Shown one piece after another: positions 15,012 through 21,937 of a stretch of DNA of 21,937 nt. A program made the position numbers and the translations under genes. Source of the DNA: an uncultured Collinsella sp. Its GTDB lineage: Bacteria > Actinomycetota > Coriobacteriia > Coriobacteriales > Coriobacteriaceae. Position 1 is the stretch's first letter, and the number at the start of each line of letters is the position of its first letter. The notes below the pieces were generated by a model. The model worked only from the letters and a program-made list of their open reading frames with translations. It searched no databases and was not told where the DNA came from. The stretch covers positions 1 through 21,937 of the forward strand of contig CAAEDE010000010.1 in assembly GCA_900754525.1 (NCBI GenBank). Direction: 5' to 3'.

Positions 15012-16793
15012 ATGCTGCTTACGCAAACGACAACGCCCGAGGACGTCAAGGCTCTTAATCGCGCCGAGCTCCCGCAGCTCTGCGGCGAGATCCGCCAGGC
15101 AATCCTCGAAAGCTCCGCCGCCGTCGGCGGGCACGTTGCCCCCAACTTGGGCGTCGTTGAGCTTACGGTTGCGCTTCATCGCGTGTTTAACTCCCCCATC
15201 GACAAGATTGTCTTTGACGTTTCGCACCAGACCTACGCCCACAAGGCGCTGACGGGGCGCGCGTACACTTATATCGATCCGGAGCGTTATGGTGAGGCTT
15301 CTGGCTTTGCCAATCCCGACGAGTCCGAGCACGACCTGTTCGCCATGGGTCACACCTCGACCTCGGTGAGCTTGGGCTGCGGCCTTGCCCACGCGCGCGA
15401 CCTGGCGGGCGATGCGTACAACGTCATTACCGTTATTGGCGACGGCTCGCTTTCGGGCGGCCTGGCGTTTGAGGGCTTTAACAATGCCGCCGAACTCGAT
15501 AGCAACCTAATCATCATCGTCAATGACAACGACCAGTCCATCGCCGAGAACCACGGTGGCCTCTATCGCAATCTGGCCGAGCTGCGCGCCAGCAACGGCA
15601 CCTGTGAGCGCAACGTTTTCCGCGCGATGGGGCTCGACTACCGCTATCTGGACGCCGGTAACGACGTGTTGGCCCTAGTCGACGCGCTGCAGGAACTGCG
15701 CGATATCGATCACCCCATCGTGCTGCACGTCTCGACCGCCAAGGGCAAGGGCTTTGAGCCGGCCCAGAGCGACCCCGAACACTGGCATCATGTGGGTCCG
15801 TTTGACATGGCAACTGGACGCAAGCTCTGCCCGGGCCATCCGAGCGAGCCTGCGCCGCGCACCTATGCCGACATTACGGGCGAGGCGCTCAGCGCCGCCA
15901 TCAAGCGCGATCCGCAGGTCGTGGGCATCACGGCCGCCACGCCCTACATCATGGGCTTTACGCCCGAGCTTCGCGCTGCCGCCGGCAAACAGTTCGTCGA
16001 TGTGGGCATTGCCGAGGAGCATGCCGTAACCTTTGCCACCGCGCTTGCGCGCTCGGGCGCTAAGCCGGTCTTTGGCGTGTACGGTACATTCCTGCAGCGC
16101 GCCTACGACGAACTGTGGCACGACCTGTGCCTCAACGACGCCCCCGCAACCATCCTGCTGTTTGGCGCGTCGATCTTTGGCACCACATCCGAGACACACC
16201 TCTCGTTCTTTGATATTTCTATGCTGGGCGGACTTCCCAACATGCGCTACCTGGCACCGGCCTGCATGGAGGAATATCTGTCCATGCTGAGCTGGTCGCT
16301 CGATCACCGCGAGCATCCCGTGGCGATCCGCGTGCCCGGCATTGGCCTGGTGAGCCGCCCCGATTTGGCGCCCGCCGAGGACACCGACTACAGCGCCGTT
16401 CGCTACAACGTCGTACGTCAGGGCCGCGATGTGGCCGTGCTTGCGCTTGGCGATTTCTTTGAGCTGGGCGAGCGCGTGACAAACCGCTTGGCTGCCGAGT
16501 ACGGCATCGAGGCCACGCTCGTCAACCCGCGCTATGCAACCGAGCTTGACCGCGAGTTCCTCGACAGTCTCGCCGCCGAGCATCGCGTTGTCGTCACCCT
16601 CGAGGACGGCATCTTGGACGGCGGCTGGGGCGAGCGCGTCGCGTGCTATCTGGCCTGCACGCCTGTGCGCACGCGCACCTTCGGCATCGCCAAGGGCTTC
16701 CCCGACCGCTACGACCCCAACGAGCTGCTCGCTCAGAACGGCATGACGGTCGAGAACATGGCCGCCGAAGCCGTAAGGCTACTCAACGAGTAA
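15012..16793 (+). CDS. dxs: 1-deoxy-D-xylulose-5-phosphate synthase, divergent short form
   Basis: A 593-residue thiamine-diphosphate enzyme, about 25-30 residues shorter than typical Dxs. It would condense pyruvate and glyceraldehyde-3-phosphate in the first step of the methylerythritol-phosphate isoprenoid route. Conserved features: VGGHVAPNLGVVELTVALH (38-56), SHQTYAHKALTGR (71-83), the TPP motif GDGSLSGG...FNN (143-158), AKGKGFEPAQ, VGIAEEHAVTFATAL with the catalytic Glu335, and FLQRAYDELWHD. The usual RAGxxGADGxTHxGxFD segment is replaced by GASIFGTTSETHLSFFD (385-401), and the arginine there is lost. The fold is clear; whether it is the housekeeping Dxs or a paralogue with changed substrate is uncertain. 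A terminator follows the stop. Confidence 0.85.
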   Translation: MLLTQTTTPEDVKALNRAELPQLCGEIRQAILESSAAVGGHVAPNLGVVELTVALHRVFNSPIDKIVFDVSHQTYAHKALTGRAYTYIDPERYGEASGFANPDESEHDLFAMGHTSTSVSLGCGLAHARDLAGDAYNVITVIGDGSLSGGLAFEGFNNAAELDSNLIIIVNDNDQSIAENHGGLYRNLAELRASNGTCERNVFRAMGLDYRYLDAGNDVLALVDALQELRDIDHPIVLHVSTAKGKGFEPAQSDPEHWHHVGPFDMATGRKLCPGHPSEPAPRTYADITGEALSAAIKRDPQVVGITAATPYIMGFTPELRAAAGKQFVDVGIAEEHAVTFATALARSGAKPVFGVYGTFLQRAYDELWHDLCLNDAPATILLFGASIFGTTSETHLSFFDISMLGGLPNMRYLAPACMEEYLSMLSWSLDHREHPVAIRVPGIGLVSRPDLAPAEDTDYSAVRYNVVRQGRDVAVLALGDFFELGERVTNRLAAEYGIEATLVNPRYATELDREFLDSLAAEHRVVVTLEDGILDGGWGERVACYLACTPVRTRTFGIAKGFPDRYDPNELLAQNGMTVENMAAEAVRLLNE

Positions 16794-16794
16794 A

Positions 16795-16832
16795 AAACCT
16801 CCGCAAGGGAAGCACCCCTGCGGAGGTTTTTG
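16795..16832 (+). terminator. Rho-independent terminator of dxs
   Basis: AACCTCCGCA pairs with TGCGGAGGTT, with an inner GGG/CCC, followed by TTTTTGTTTT on the plus strand. The A-tract upstream makes it usable in both directions. Confidence 0.92.
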
Positions 16833-16847
16833 TTTTCGCGACGCGAT

Positions 16848-17067
16848 TGTCTCAATCTGTAACATCTAGGGCCCGAATTCCCGTCTAACTGTTACAGATC
16901 TAGACAAGACGTCTTAGTCCCAGACCTTTGTCTCAATCTGTAACAGATAGAGACCTTTTGGCCGTCCAGATGTTACAGATCGAGACATTCGAATCCCCCT
17001 GAAGAGATAATCTCGATCTGTAACAGCTAGAACCCATTTCCTCGTCTACCTGTTACAGATTGAGACA
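16848..17067. repeat. Array of three 59-bp palindromic units
   Basis: The units lie at 16848-16906, 16929-16987 and 17009-17067. Each is exactly 59 bp: a left arm like TGTCTCAATCTGTAACA, a 25-bp interior, and the complementary right arm TGTTACAGATCGAGACA. Linkers are 22 and 21 bp. The core ATCTGTAACA is identical in all six arms. The interiors are related but not identical (TAG near the left, CGTC near the right). No coding potential is seen. It begins 16 bp after the dxs terminator and lies upstream of the ABC operon promoter. Confidence 0.85.
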
Positions 17068-17134
17068 AAACAACGAGACCGGCCGCCCGCAAAACGCTTT
17101 CTTAGCTGTAATAATCAACGTTTGCCCAGATAAA

Positions 17135-17169
17135 ACCTACCAAAATAAACCTGTCCCTTTTTGGTAGGT
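17135..17169. repeat. Inverted repeat ACCTACCAAAA / TTTTGGTAGGT
   Basis: Two perfect 11-bp arms at 17135-17145 and 17159-17169 are separated by 13 bp (TAAACCTGTCCCT). It lies in an AT-rich stretch before the ABC operon promoter and could be a regulator site, a terminator-like structure or a dispersed repeat. Confidence 0.6.
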
Positions 17170-17211
17170 AGAATTACCCATAAGACAAGTATGTTTCTGA
17201 GTTATTTCGTG

Positions 17212-17241
17212 TTGACCCATTTGAGCGCGATAGGGTATAAC
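17212..17241 (+). promoter_or_regulatory. Promoter of the amino acid ABC transporter operon
   Basis: TTGACC (17212-17217) and TATAAC (17236-17241) are separated by 18 bp. This is the best sigma-70-type promoter in the window. Transcription would begin near 17248, giving a leader of about 37 nt. Confidence 0.75.
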
Positions 17242-17284
17242 TCTACTCAACCGCTAGGGATTTTATTGAGAAAGGTGTTCTACC

Positions 17285-18280
17285 ATGAGCAAGAACCTCT
17301 CCCAGCAGGTCGTTCTCGACCGCCGCGGCTTCGTTGCCGCCACCTTCGCAACCGTCGCCGGCCTTGGTCTTGCCGGCTGCTCTGACACCAGCGCCGAGGC
17401 CGACAAGGGTTCCGCCACCGGCTCCTCCAAGGGCTCCGAGGATACCGAGGCTTCCACCACGCTCGATGCCAAGGCATTCGACAAGCTCGTCAACGACGGC
17501 CCCAAGGCCGATGACGACGCCATCGCCGCCAGCACCTGGGCCACGGCCGTCAAGGACGCCGGCGTCTTTAAGATCGGTGGCGTTCAGACCTCCACGCTCT
17601 TCTCCCTCCTCAACGAGAAAGACGGTCAGACCCGCGGCTTCGACGCCGGTATCGCACAGCTCCTGTCCAACTACATTCTGGGCGAGAACAAGGTCGAGAT
17701 CACCCAGGTGACCTCGGACACGCGCGAGTCCGTTCTGCAGAACGGCCAGGTCGACGCTGTCTTTGCCACCTACACCATTACCGACGAGCGCAAGAAGCTC
17801 GTCTCCTTTGCCGGTCCCTATTACTACACGCAGCAGGCCATCCTGGTGCTCGCCGATAACGACGACATCAAGAGCGTCGACGACCTGGCCGACAAGAACG
17901 TCGCCGTCCAGTCCGGCTCCAACGGCCCCGCCATCCTGGAGGAGTTCGCTCCCAAGGCCAGCCAGCAGGAGTTCAAGACCGACGAGGAGGCCCGTCAGGC
18001 ACTCCAGCAGGGTCGCGTTGACGCCTACGTCATTGATAACAACATGCAGCAGAGCGCCCTGGTCCGCGAGCCCGGTAAGTACAAGATCGCCGGCAAGCCC
18101 TTCGGCAGCAAGGAGCCCTATGGCATCGGTCTGCCGCTCGATTCCGACGGCGTCGCCTTTGTCAACGACTTCCTTAAGAAGATCGAGGACGACGGCACCT
18201 GGACTGAGCTGTGGCAGATCTGCATTGGCGACCGTACGGGCGACACCAATGTTCCCGAGCTGCCCGAGATCGGCGCCTAG
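17285..18280 (+). CDS. Amino acid ABC transporter substrate-binding lipoprotein (family 3)
   Basis: A 331-residue exported binding protein. The signal region has DRRGFV (12-17), a twin-arginine-like motif, then a hydrophobic stretch and the lipobox LAGC with Cys32 as lipid anchor, followed by a Ser/Thr/Gly/Asp linker (33-58). The mature part is a periplasmic-binding-protein fold of the SBP family 3: FKIGGVQTSTLFSLL, GFDAGIAQLLSNYILG, VLQNGQVDAVFATYTITDERKKLVSFAGPYY, then AVQSGSNG and the C-terminal GIGLPLDSDG. Such proteins deliver glutamate, glutamine or aspartate-type amino acids; the exact ligand is unknown. The ribosome binding site is AAAGGTG. It is the first gene of the operon and is followed by a leaky terminator that would keep it more abundant than the permeases. 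Confidence 0.9.
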   Translation: MSKNLSQQVVLDRRGFVAATFATVAGLGLAGCSDTSAEADKGSATGSSKGSEDTEASTTLDAKAFDKLVNDGPKADDDAIAASTWATAVKDAGVFKIGGVQTSTLFSLLNEKDGQTRGFDAGIAQLLSNYILGENKVEITQVTSDTRESVLQNGQVDAVFATYTITDERKKLVSFAGPYYYTQQAILVLADNDDIKSVDDLADKNVAVQSGSNGPAILEEFAPKASQQEFKTDEEARQALQQGRVDAYVIDNNMQQSALVREPGKYKIAGKPFGSKEPYGIGLPLDSDGVAFVNDFLKKIEDDGTWTELWQICIGDRTGDTNVPELPEIGA

Positions 18281-18368
18281 GCAGCGAGCCTGGTAACGGC
18301 CGCAGCGAAACCATATGGAAACGCATGGTGCGCTTTATTGCGGTAAACTGTTTCCTCACTGAGTTGTC

Positions 18369-18400
18369 GGGGCTTCCGTACACACGGGAGCCCCTTTCCT
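18369..18400 (+). terminator. Attenuating terminator between binding protein and permease genes
   Basis: GGGGCTTCCG pairs with CGGGAGCCCC (one wobble, loop TACACA), followed by TTTCCTT. Read-through likely feeds the transport genes that begin 19 nt later. Confidence 0.7.
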
Positions 18401-18418
18401 TATCGGCGGGAGGTCCGC

Positions 18419-19078
18419 ATGAGTCTCTCCGAGCTCTGGTCGCTCTATGGCCAGAACTATATCGACGCGCTGCTAGCAACCTGGGGCATGACGCTTGAGT
18501 CGTTTGCCATCGCCATGGTGTTGGCCGTCGCTGTCACCGTGATGCGCGTGTCGCCGCTCAAGCCGCTGCGCGTCTTTGGCGACCTGTATGTTCAGGTCTT
18601 CCGTAACATCCCCGGCATCGCGCTGCTCATCATCGTCGTCTATGCGCTGCCGCCGCTCAAGGTCGTTCTGCCCTACCGCACCTGCGTTATCGTCGCCACG
18701 GTCCTTTTGGGCTCGGCCTTTGGCTCCGAGAACTTTATGAGCGGCATCAACACCGTCGGCGTCGGCCAGGTGGAAGCCGCACGTTCACTCGGCATGAGCT
18801 TCAATCGCATCCTCGCCAAGATTGTGATTCCGCAGGCACTGCGCTCGAGCGTGCTGCCCATGACCAACCTCTTTATCGCCGTCATGCTCACCACCGCGCT
18901 CGGCAGCCAGGTGCCGCTTAAGCCGCAAGAGCTCACCGGCGTGGTGAGCTACATCAACACGCGCTCACTTGGCGGCGTCGCCGCGTTCTTTATCTCGGCG
19001 CTCGGCTACCTGGGCACGGCCTTTGTGGTGAGCCACATTGGCAACTATATCGATAAGAAGGTGAGGATCCTCCGATGA
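18419..19078 (+). CDS. Polar amino acid ABC transporter permease 1
   Basis: A 219-residue inner-membrane permease of the HisM/GluC type with about five membrane segments. The cytoplasmic coupling loop holds the EAA signature, VEAARSLGMSFNRILAKIVIPQALR (about residues 118-143), which contacts the ATPase. Early parts (TWGMTLESFAIAMVLAVAVTVM and VQVFRNIPGIALL, compare the family's E-x-x-R-N/G-x-P) also fit. The start follows GGGAGGT. The stop TGA overlaps the ATG of the next permease gene (ATGA), showing translational coupling. In the Corynebacterium glutamicum glu operon the same order binding protein-permease-permease is found. Confidence 0.9.
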   Translation: MSLSELWSLYGQNYIDALLATWGMTLESFAIAMVLAVAVTVMRVSPLKPLRVFGDLYVQVFRNIPGIALLIIVVYALPPLKVVLPYRTCVIVATVLLGSAFGSENFMSGINTVGVGQVEAARSLGMSFNRILAKIVIPQALRSSVLPMTNLFIAVMLTTALGSQVPLKPQELTGVVSYINTRSLGGVAAFFISALGYLGTAFVVSHIGNYIDKKVRILR

Positions 19079-19908
19079 GCAAGCATTCCTCCCCTGCGCT
19101 TACCATGCGTGATGCGCTCTACGAGGCTCCCGGCCCCAAGATGCGCGTCAAGATTCGCATCGGCACCGCCATCTCATTGGTTGCCGTGGCAGCGCTCATC
19201 ACCTTGGTACTGCAGCGCTTTTATGTGACCGGTCAGCTTTCGGTCCACTACTGGTACTTCTTTACGCACCTCACCACCTGGAAGTTCCTGCTTGCCGGCT
19301 TTGAGGGCACCGTCAAGGTCGCACTGACCGCGGGCGCCATTGCGCTGATGCTGGGCCTCGCCCTCATGCTCGGCCGCACCAGCGACATTAAGCCGCTGCA
19401 GCTGGTCTGCCGCGTTCTCACCGATTTCTTCCGTGGCGTACCGAGCCTTCTGTTCATCTACTTCTTCTTTTTGGTGCTGCCCCAGTACAAGATCGCACTG
19501 CCGTCGTTTTGGATGCTCACGCTTCCCGTCGCGCTCGCCGCAGCCGGCGTGCTGGCCGAGATTTTCCGCGCCGGCGTCAATGCCGTGCCGCGCGGTCAGG
19601 TCGAGGCAGCCCAGGCGCTCGGTCTCTCCAAGGCCAAAATCACCTTTAAAATCGTGTTGCCGCAGGCTATTCGATTTATCATTCCGTCCTTGATTTCGCA
19701 GCTTGTGGTCGTAGTCAAGGACACCACCGTTGCCTACGTGGTGAGCTACCCCGACCTCATGCAAAATGCCCGCGTGCTCATTACCAACTACGACGCCCTC
19801 GTATCGGTCTACCTGGTGATCGCGGTCATCTACATCCTCATCAACGTCGCGATTAACAAGGCCGCTGTCTATGTTTCGCACAAGACCGGCGCGACCATCA
19901 TCCGCTAA
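19075..19908 (+). CDS. Polar amino acid ABC transporter permease 2
   Basis: A 277-residue permease, longer at the N-terminus than its partner (GluD-like). It has an N-terminal cytoplasmic stretch of about 25 residues, then membrane segments at roughly 28-46, 80-100, 120-140, 145-165 and 205-265. The typical motifs are TDFFRGVPSLLFIYF (with the R-G-x-P of this family) and the EAA loop VEAAQALGLSKAKITFKIVLPQAIR. It is expected to form the heteromeric channel with permease 1. It overlaps the previous gene by 4 nt and is followed 36 nt later by the ATPase gene. Confidence 0.9.
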   Translation: MSKHSSPALTMRDALYEAPGPKMRVKIRIGTAISLVAVAALITLVLQRFYVTGQLSVHYWYFFTHLTTWKFLLAGFEGTVKVALTAGAIALMLGLALMLGRTSDIKPLQLVCRVLTDFFRGVPSLLFIYFFFLVLPQYKIALPSFWMLTLPVALAAAGVLAEIFRAGVNAVPRGQVEAAQALGLSKAKITFKIVLPQAIRFIIPSLISQLVVVVKDTTVAYVVSYPDLMQNARVLITNYDALVSVYLVIAVIYILINVAINKAAVYVSHKTGATIIR

Positions 19909-19944
19909 CGCTTTACCATTTCGAGTCATAAGGAGCCGAGCACC

Positions 19945-20709
19945 ATGGCACAGAGCACCTCTTCCACCAGCAATCAGCCGCTGATCGAGCTCAGACACGT
20001 CGATAAGCACTACGGCGATCTGCACGTCCTCAACGACATCAATCTGTCGGTCGACCGCGGCGAGGTCGTCGTTGTGATCGGTCCCTCGGGCTCAGGCAAG
20101 TCGACCATGTGCCGAACCATCAACCGCCTGGAAACCATCGACTCGGGCGAAATCCTCATCGAGGGCGAGCCCCTGCCGCAGGAAGGCAAGGATCTTGCCC
20201 GCATGCGTGCCGAGCTGGGCATGGTATTTCAGCAGTTCAACCTGTTTGCACATATGACCGTACTGCAGAACGTCATGCTGGGACCGGTCGATGTGCTGGG
20301 CGTCTCCAAGGAGGAAGCTCGTGAGCGCGCCATGGACCTGCTGGGCCGCGTGGGCGTTGCCGAGCAGGCCGATAAGGTGCCCGCACAGCTCTCGGGCGGC
20401 CAGCAACAGCGTGTAGCCATCGCACGTTCGCTTGCCATGCAACCCAAGGCCATGCTTTTTGACGAGCCCACGAGCGCGCTGGACCCCGAGATGATCAACG
20501 AGGTGCTCGAGGTCATGGTCCGTCTGGCCCAGCAGGGCATGACGATGATCGTCATCACGCACGAGATGAACTTCGCCCGCCGCGTGGCCGACCGCGTCGT
20601 GTTTATGGCCGACGGCCAGATCGTGGAAACCGGCACACCCGACGAGTTCTTCGACCACCCCCAGACCAAGCGCGCCCAGGACTTCCTCAACTCCATTAAG
20701 GGCCACTAG
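19945..20709 (+). CDS. Polar amino acid ABC transporter ATP-binding protein (GlnQ-like)
   Basis: A 254-residue ATPase that powers the permease pair. All motifs are present: Walker A GPSGSGKST (46-54), Q-loop Gln96 (VFQQFNLF), signature LSGGQQQR (149-156), Walker B MLFDEP with Glu174, D-loop SALDPE, and the H-loop His206 (ITHEMNF). The motif HMTVLQNVMLGPV and length are typical for the glutamine/glutamate importer branch. The ribosome binding site is AAGGAG, 9 nt before the ATG. It is the last transport gene of the operon. Confidence 0.94.
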   Translation: MAQSTSSTSNQPLIELRHVDKHYGDLHVLNDINLSVDRGEVVVVIGPSGSGKSTMCRTINRLETIDSGEILIEGEPLPQEGKDLARMRAELGMVFQQFNLFAHMTVLQNVMLGPVDVLGVSKEEARERAMDLLGRVGVAEQADKVPAQLSGGQQQRVAIARSLAMQPKAMLFDEPTSALDPEMINEVLEVMVRLAQQGMTMIVITHEMNFARRVADRVVFMADGQIVETGTPDEFFDHPQTKRAQDFLNSIKGH

Positions 20710-20796
20710 CCCAATTGCCACGCGGGCAAATTCATCAGTAACGTTTGTCCCGCGCCACCCCTGTGCCATGTCCACCCGGATTCGAAAGCCGCACCC

Positions 20797-21606
20797 ATGA
20801 TCGGAACCCGCACCTCATCGTCCTACACTCCGCACGTCGACGTCGATCCCGCCGACCGCCCGCTCATCCTGGTCGCACCACGCTGGGAAAAAGCGAAGCC
20901 CTATTTGAGCGAGACGCTCTCCCCCAACGAGGAGATCGCCAGCGTCTTTGTCGATGCCATCCTTGCCGCCGGCGGCCTGCCGCTGCAGATGTCCATCACC
21001 GAGGACATTGAGGTCATCCGTCATTACGTCGATATCGCCGACGGCATCGCCATTCCCGGCGGCCCCGATGTCAATCCCAAACGTTGGGGCGATGATCGAC
21101 CCTACGACCCCACCCTCTGCTGCGAGATCCGCGATAGTTTTGAGTTTAAGCTGGTCAGCGAGGTGCTCCATGCCAAAAAGCCGCTCTTTACCACCTGCCG
21201 CGGCACGCAGTTGCTCAATGTCGCCACTGGCGGCACCCTGTGCATGGACGTGCCAAGCCTGGGCGCTCGCGAGGGCCGTACGCAGTGGCGCCATACCCAC
21301 GTGCTCAACGACCCCGTGCATCCCGTCGAGGTCGTGCCGGGCTCGTTGCTGGAGCGCGCGCTTGGCGGGCACAGGCTGATCCAGACCAACTCCGCACACC
21401 ACTGCTGCGTCGATCGTCTGGGTAAAAGCACGCGCTTGGTCGCCAAGGCAACCGACGGCGTTCCCGAGTGCATCGAAGTCGAAGGCCAGCCGTTCTGCCT
21501 GGGCGTGCAATGGCACCCTGAGTATACGTGGAAGACGCTCGAGACCGACTTTAACCTGTGGAAGTCGTTTGTCGAGGCGGCGGCCAAGGTAAAGCAGGCC
21601 CGCTAG
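20797..21606 (+). CDS. Class-I glutamine amidotransferase-like gamma-glutamyl hydrolase (peptidase C26)
   Basis: A 269-residue enzyme of the PuuD/gamma-glutamyl-GABA hydrolase family. The nucleophile is Cys134 in FTTCRGTQLLNVATGG, and the partner His240 and Glu242 are in GVQWHPEYT. Other family signs are ADGIAIPGGPDVNPKRWG (82-99) and NSAHHCCVDRLG. Members cleave gamma-glutamyl amide bonds, as in putrescine degradation or glutamine-like amidohydrolysis; no putrescine genes are near, so the substrate is open. The start ATG at 20797 has only a weak upstream ribosome binding site, 87 nt after the ABC ATPase, so it may be the tail of that operon. A strong hairpin follows it. Confidence 0.88.
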   Translation: MIGTRTSSSYTPHVDVDPADRPLILVAPRWEKAKPYLSETLSPNEEIASVFVDAILAAGGLPLQMSITEDIEVIRHYVDIADGIAIPGGPDVNPKRWGDDRPYDPTLCCEIRDSFEFKLVSEVLHAKKPLFTTCRGTQLLNVATGGTLCMDVPSLGAREGRTQWRHTHVLNDPVHPVEVVPGSLLERALGGHRLIQTNSAHHCCVDRLGKSTRLVAKATDGVPECIEVEGQPFCLGVQWHPEYTWKTLETDFNLWKSFVEAAAKVKQAR

Positions 21607-21628
21607 TTCGCGAACCGCATAACAGATA

Positions 21629-21667
21629 AGGGCGCCCCGCCGGCCACATGGTCTGACGGGGCGCCCT
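21629..21667. terminator. Bidirectional-type terminator hairpin
   Basis: AGGGCGCCCCG and CGGGGCGCCCT are perfect 11-bp arms with a 17-nt loop. Only short T/A stretches flank them. It lies between the convergent ends of the amidohydrolase gene and the edge gene and can serve both. Confidence 0.65.
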
Positions 21668-21711
21668 ATTACCTATATGTTGCCGGCACGCAGCCCAAGG
21701 CTCACAGCCTC

Positions 21712-21937
21712 TTACTCGGCCGCCTCGCGCAGAGCCGACATCGTAGCCGCATATTGCTGCTGCAGCGCATGCATCCCCTCGCGAGCGCCGTCAACGGCAT
21801 CGGCACCACGCAGCGCCTCGGTCACCACAACCGCCGGCTCGTACAGATTATCGAAGGCTCTGTTAGACCAGGATTGACATGCCGACCTGCCGGCTAACTC
21901 GCCGTCTCCCCGTCGGGCGCCGGCATCTTGACCCTCA
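21712..21937 (-). CDS. C-terminal end of an unrecognised protein (runs off the window)
   Basis: An open minus-strand frame enters from the right edge and stops with TAA at 21714-21712. The last 55 or so residues look like real helical protein: NRAFDNLYEPAVVVTEALR, then GADAVDGAREGMHALQQQYAATMSAL ending in REAAE (quoted in parts). The stretch nearest the edge (Gly/Arg/Asp-rich) is less convincing, so a frameshift or a start near 21880 is possible. No family was recognised; the pattern suggests an amphipathic helix or coiled coil. Confidence 0.45.
   Translation of the reverse strand, partial: EGQDAGARRGDGELAGRSACQSWSNRAFDNLYEPAVVVTEALRGADAVDGAREGMHALQQQYAATMSALREAAE

Noticed and set aside
16848..17067. 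CRISPR array
   Set aside because: The units are long palindromes with only three copies, the linkers are not spacer-like, the interiors are related to each other, and no cas genes are present.
1..21937. tRNA, rRNA or insertion sequence
   Set aside because: No cloverleaf with a GGTTCGAATCC-type arm, no rRNA segments and no transposase-like protein were seen by eye on either strand.

Overview
The window looks like chromosomal DNA from a high-GC, anaerobic actinobacterium, most likely a Coriobacteriia gut organism of the Collinsella type. I infer this from the GC-rich coding style, the giant oxygen-sensitive-type acyl-CoA dehydratase activase fusion, a non-mevalonate isoprenoid gene, an AmtB/PII pair and a cluster-3 amino acid ABC transporter. 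No rRNA, tRNA, transposase or phage gene was seen. The genus is an inference, not a database result.

Layout. Positions 1-2000: a short secreted-protein remnant on the minus strand, a plus-strand DUF389 membrane protein carrying an EF-hand-like loop, and a frameshifted gene end. Positions 2011-7660: a minus-strand operon of a TetR-type regulator followed by a 1595-residue activase/dehydratase fusion, closed by a strong terminator. Positions 7677-8144: a compact intergenic island bounded by two related palindromes. It contains a 41-residue hydrophobic/basic peptide gene and a convergent short RNA, together resembling a type I toxin-antitoxin locus. Positions 8145-11144: a Cof-type HAD phosphatase, an MFS exporter and its probable TetR regulator with a perfect 25-bp operator.

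Positions 11219-14783: minus-strand genes for a PII protein, the AmtB ammonium channel, a CmpB-like membrane protein and an HD-domain hydrolase. A large hairpin sits between amtB and the PII gene. Positions 15012-16832: a divergent dxs with a textbook terminator. Positions 16848-17067: an array of three 59-bp palindromic units with constant internal spacing, of unknown function. Positions 17212-21667: an amino acid ABC transporter operon (Tat/lipoprotein substrate-binding protein, two permeases, ATPase) followed by a class-I amidotransferase of the gamma-glutamyl-GABA hydrolase family. The right edge holds the C-terminal end of an unrecognised minus-strand gene.

How the genes fit together: ammonium uptake (AmtB/PII), polar amino acid import and gamma-glutamyl amide hydrolysis give the right half a nitrogen-acquisition theme. 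The most unusual elements are non-coding or very small: the putative type I toxin-antitoxin locus, the 3 x 59-bp palindrome array, the amtB-PII hairpin and a 13-bp hairpin that hides the ribosome binding site of the HAD phosphatase gene.
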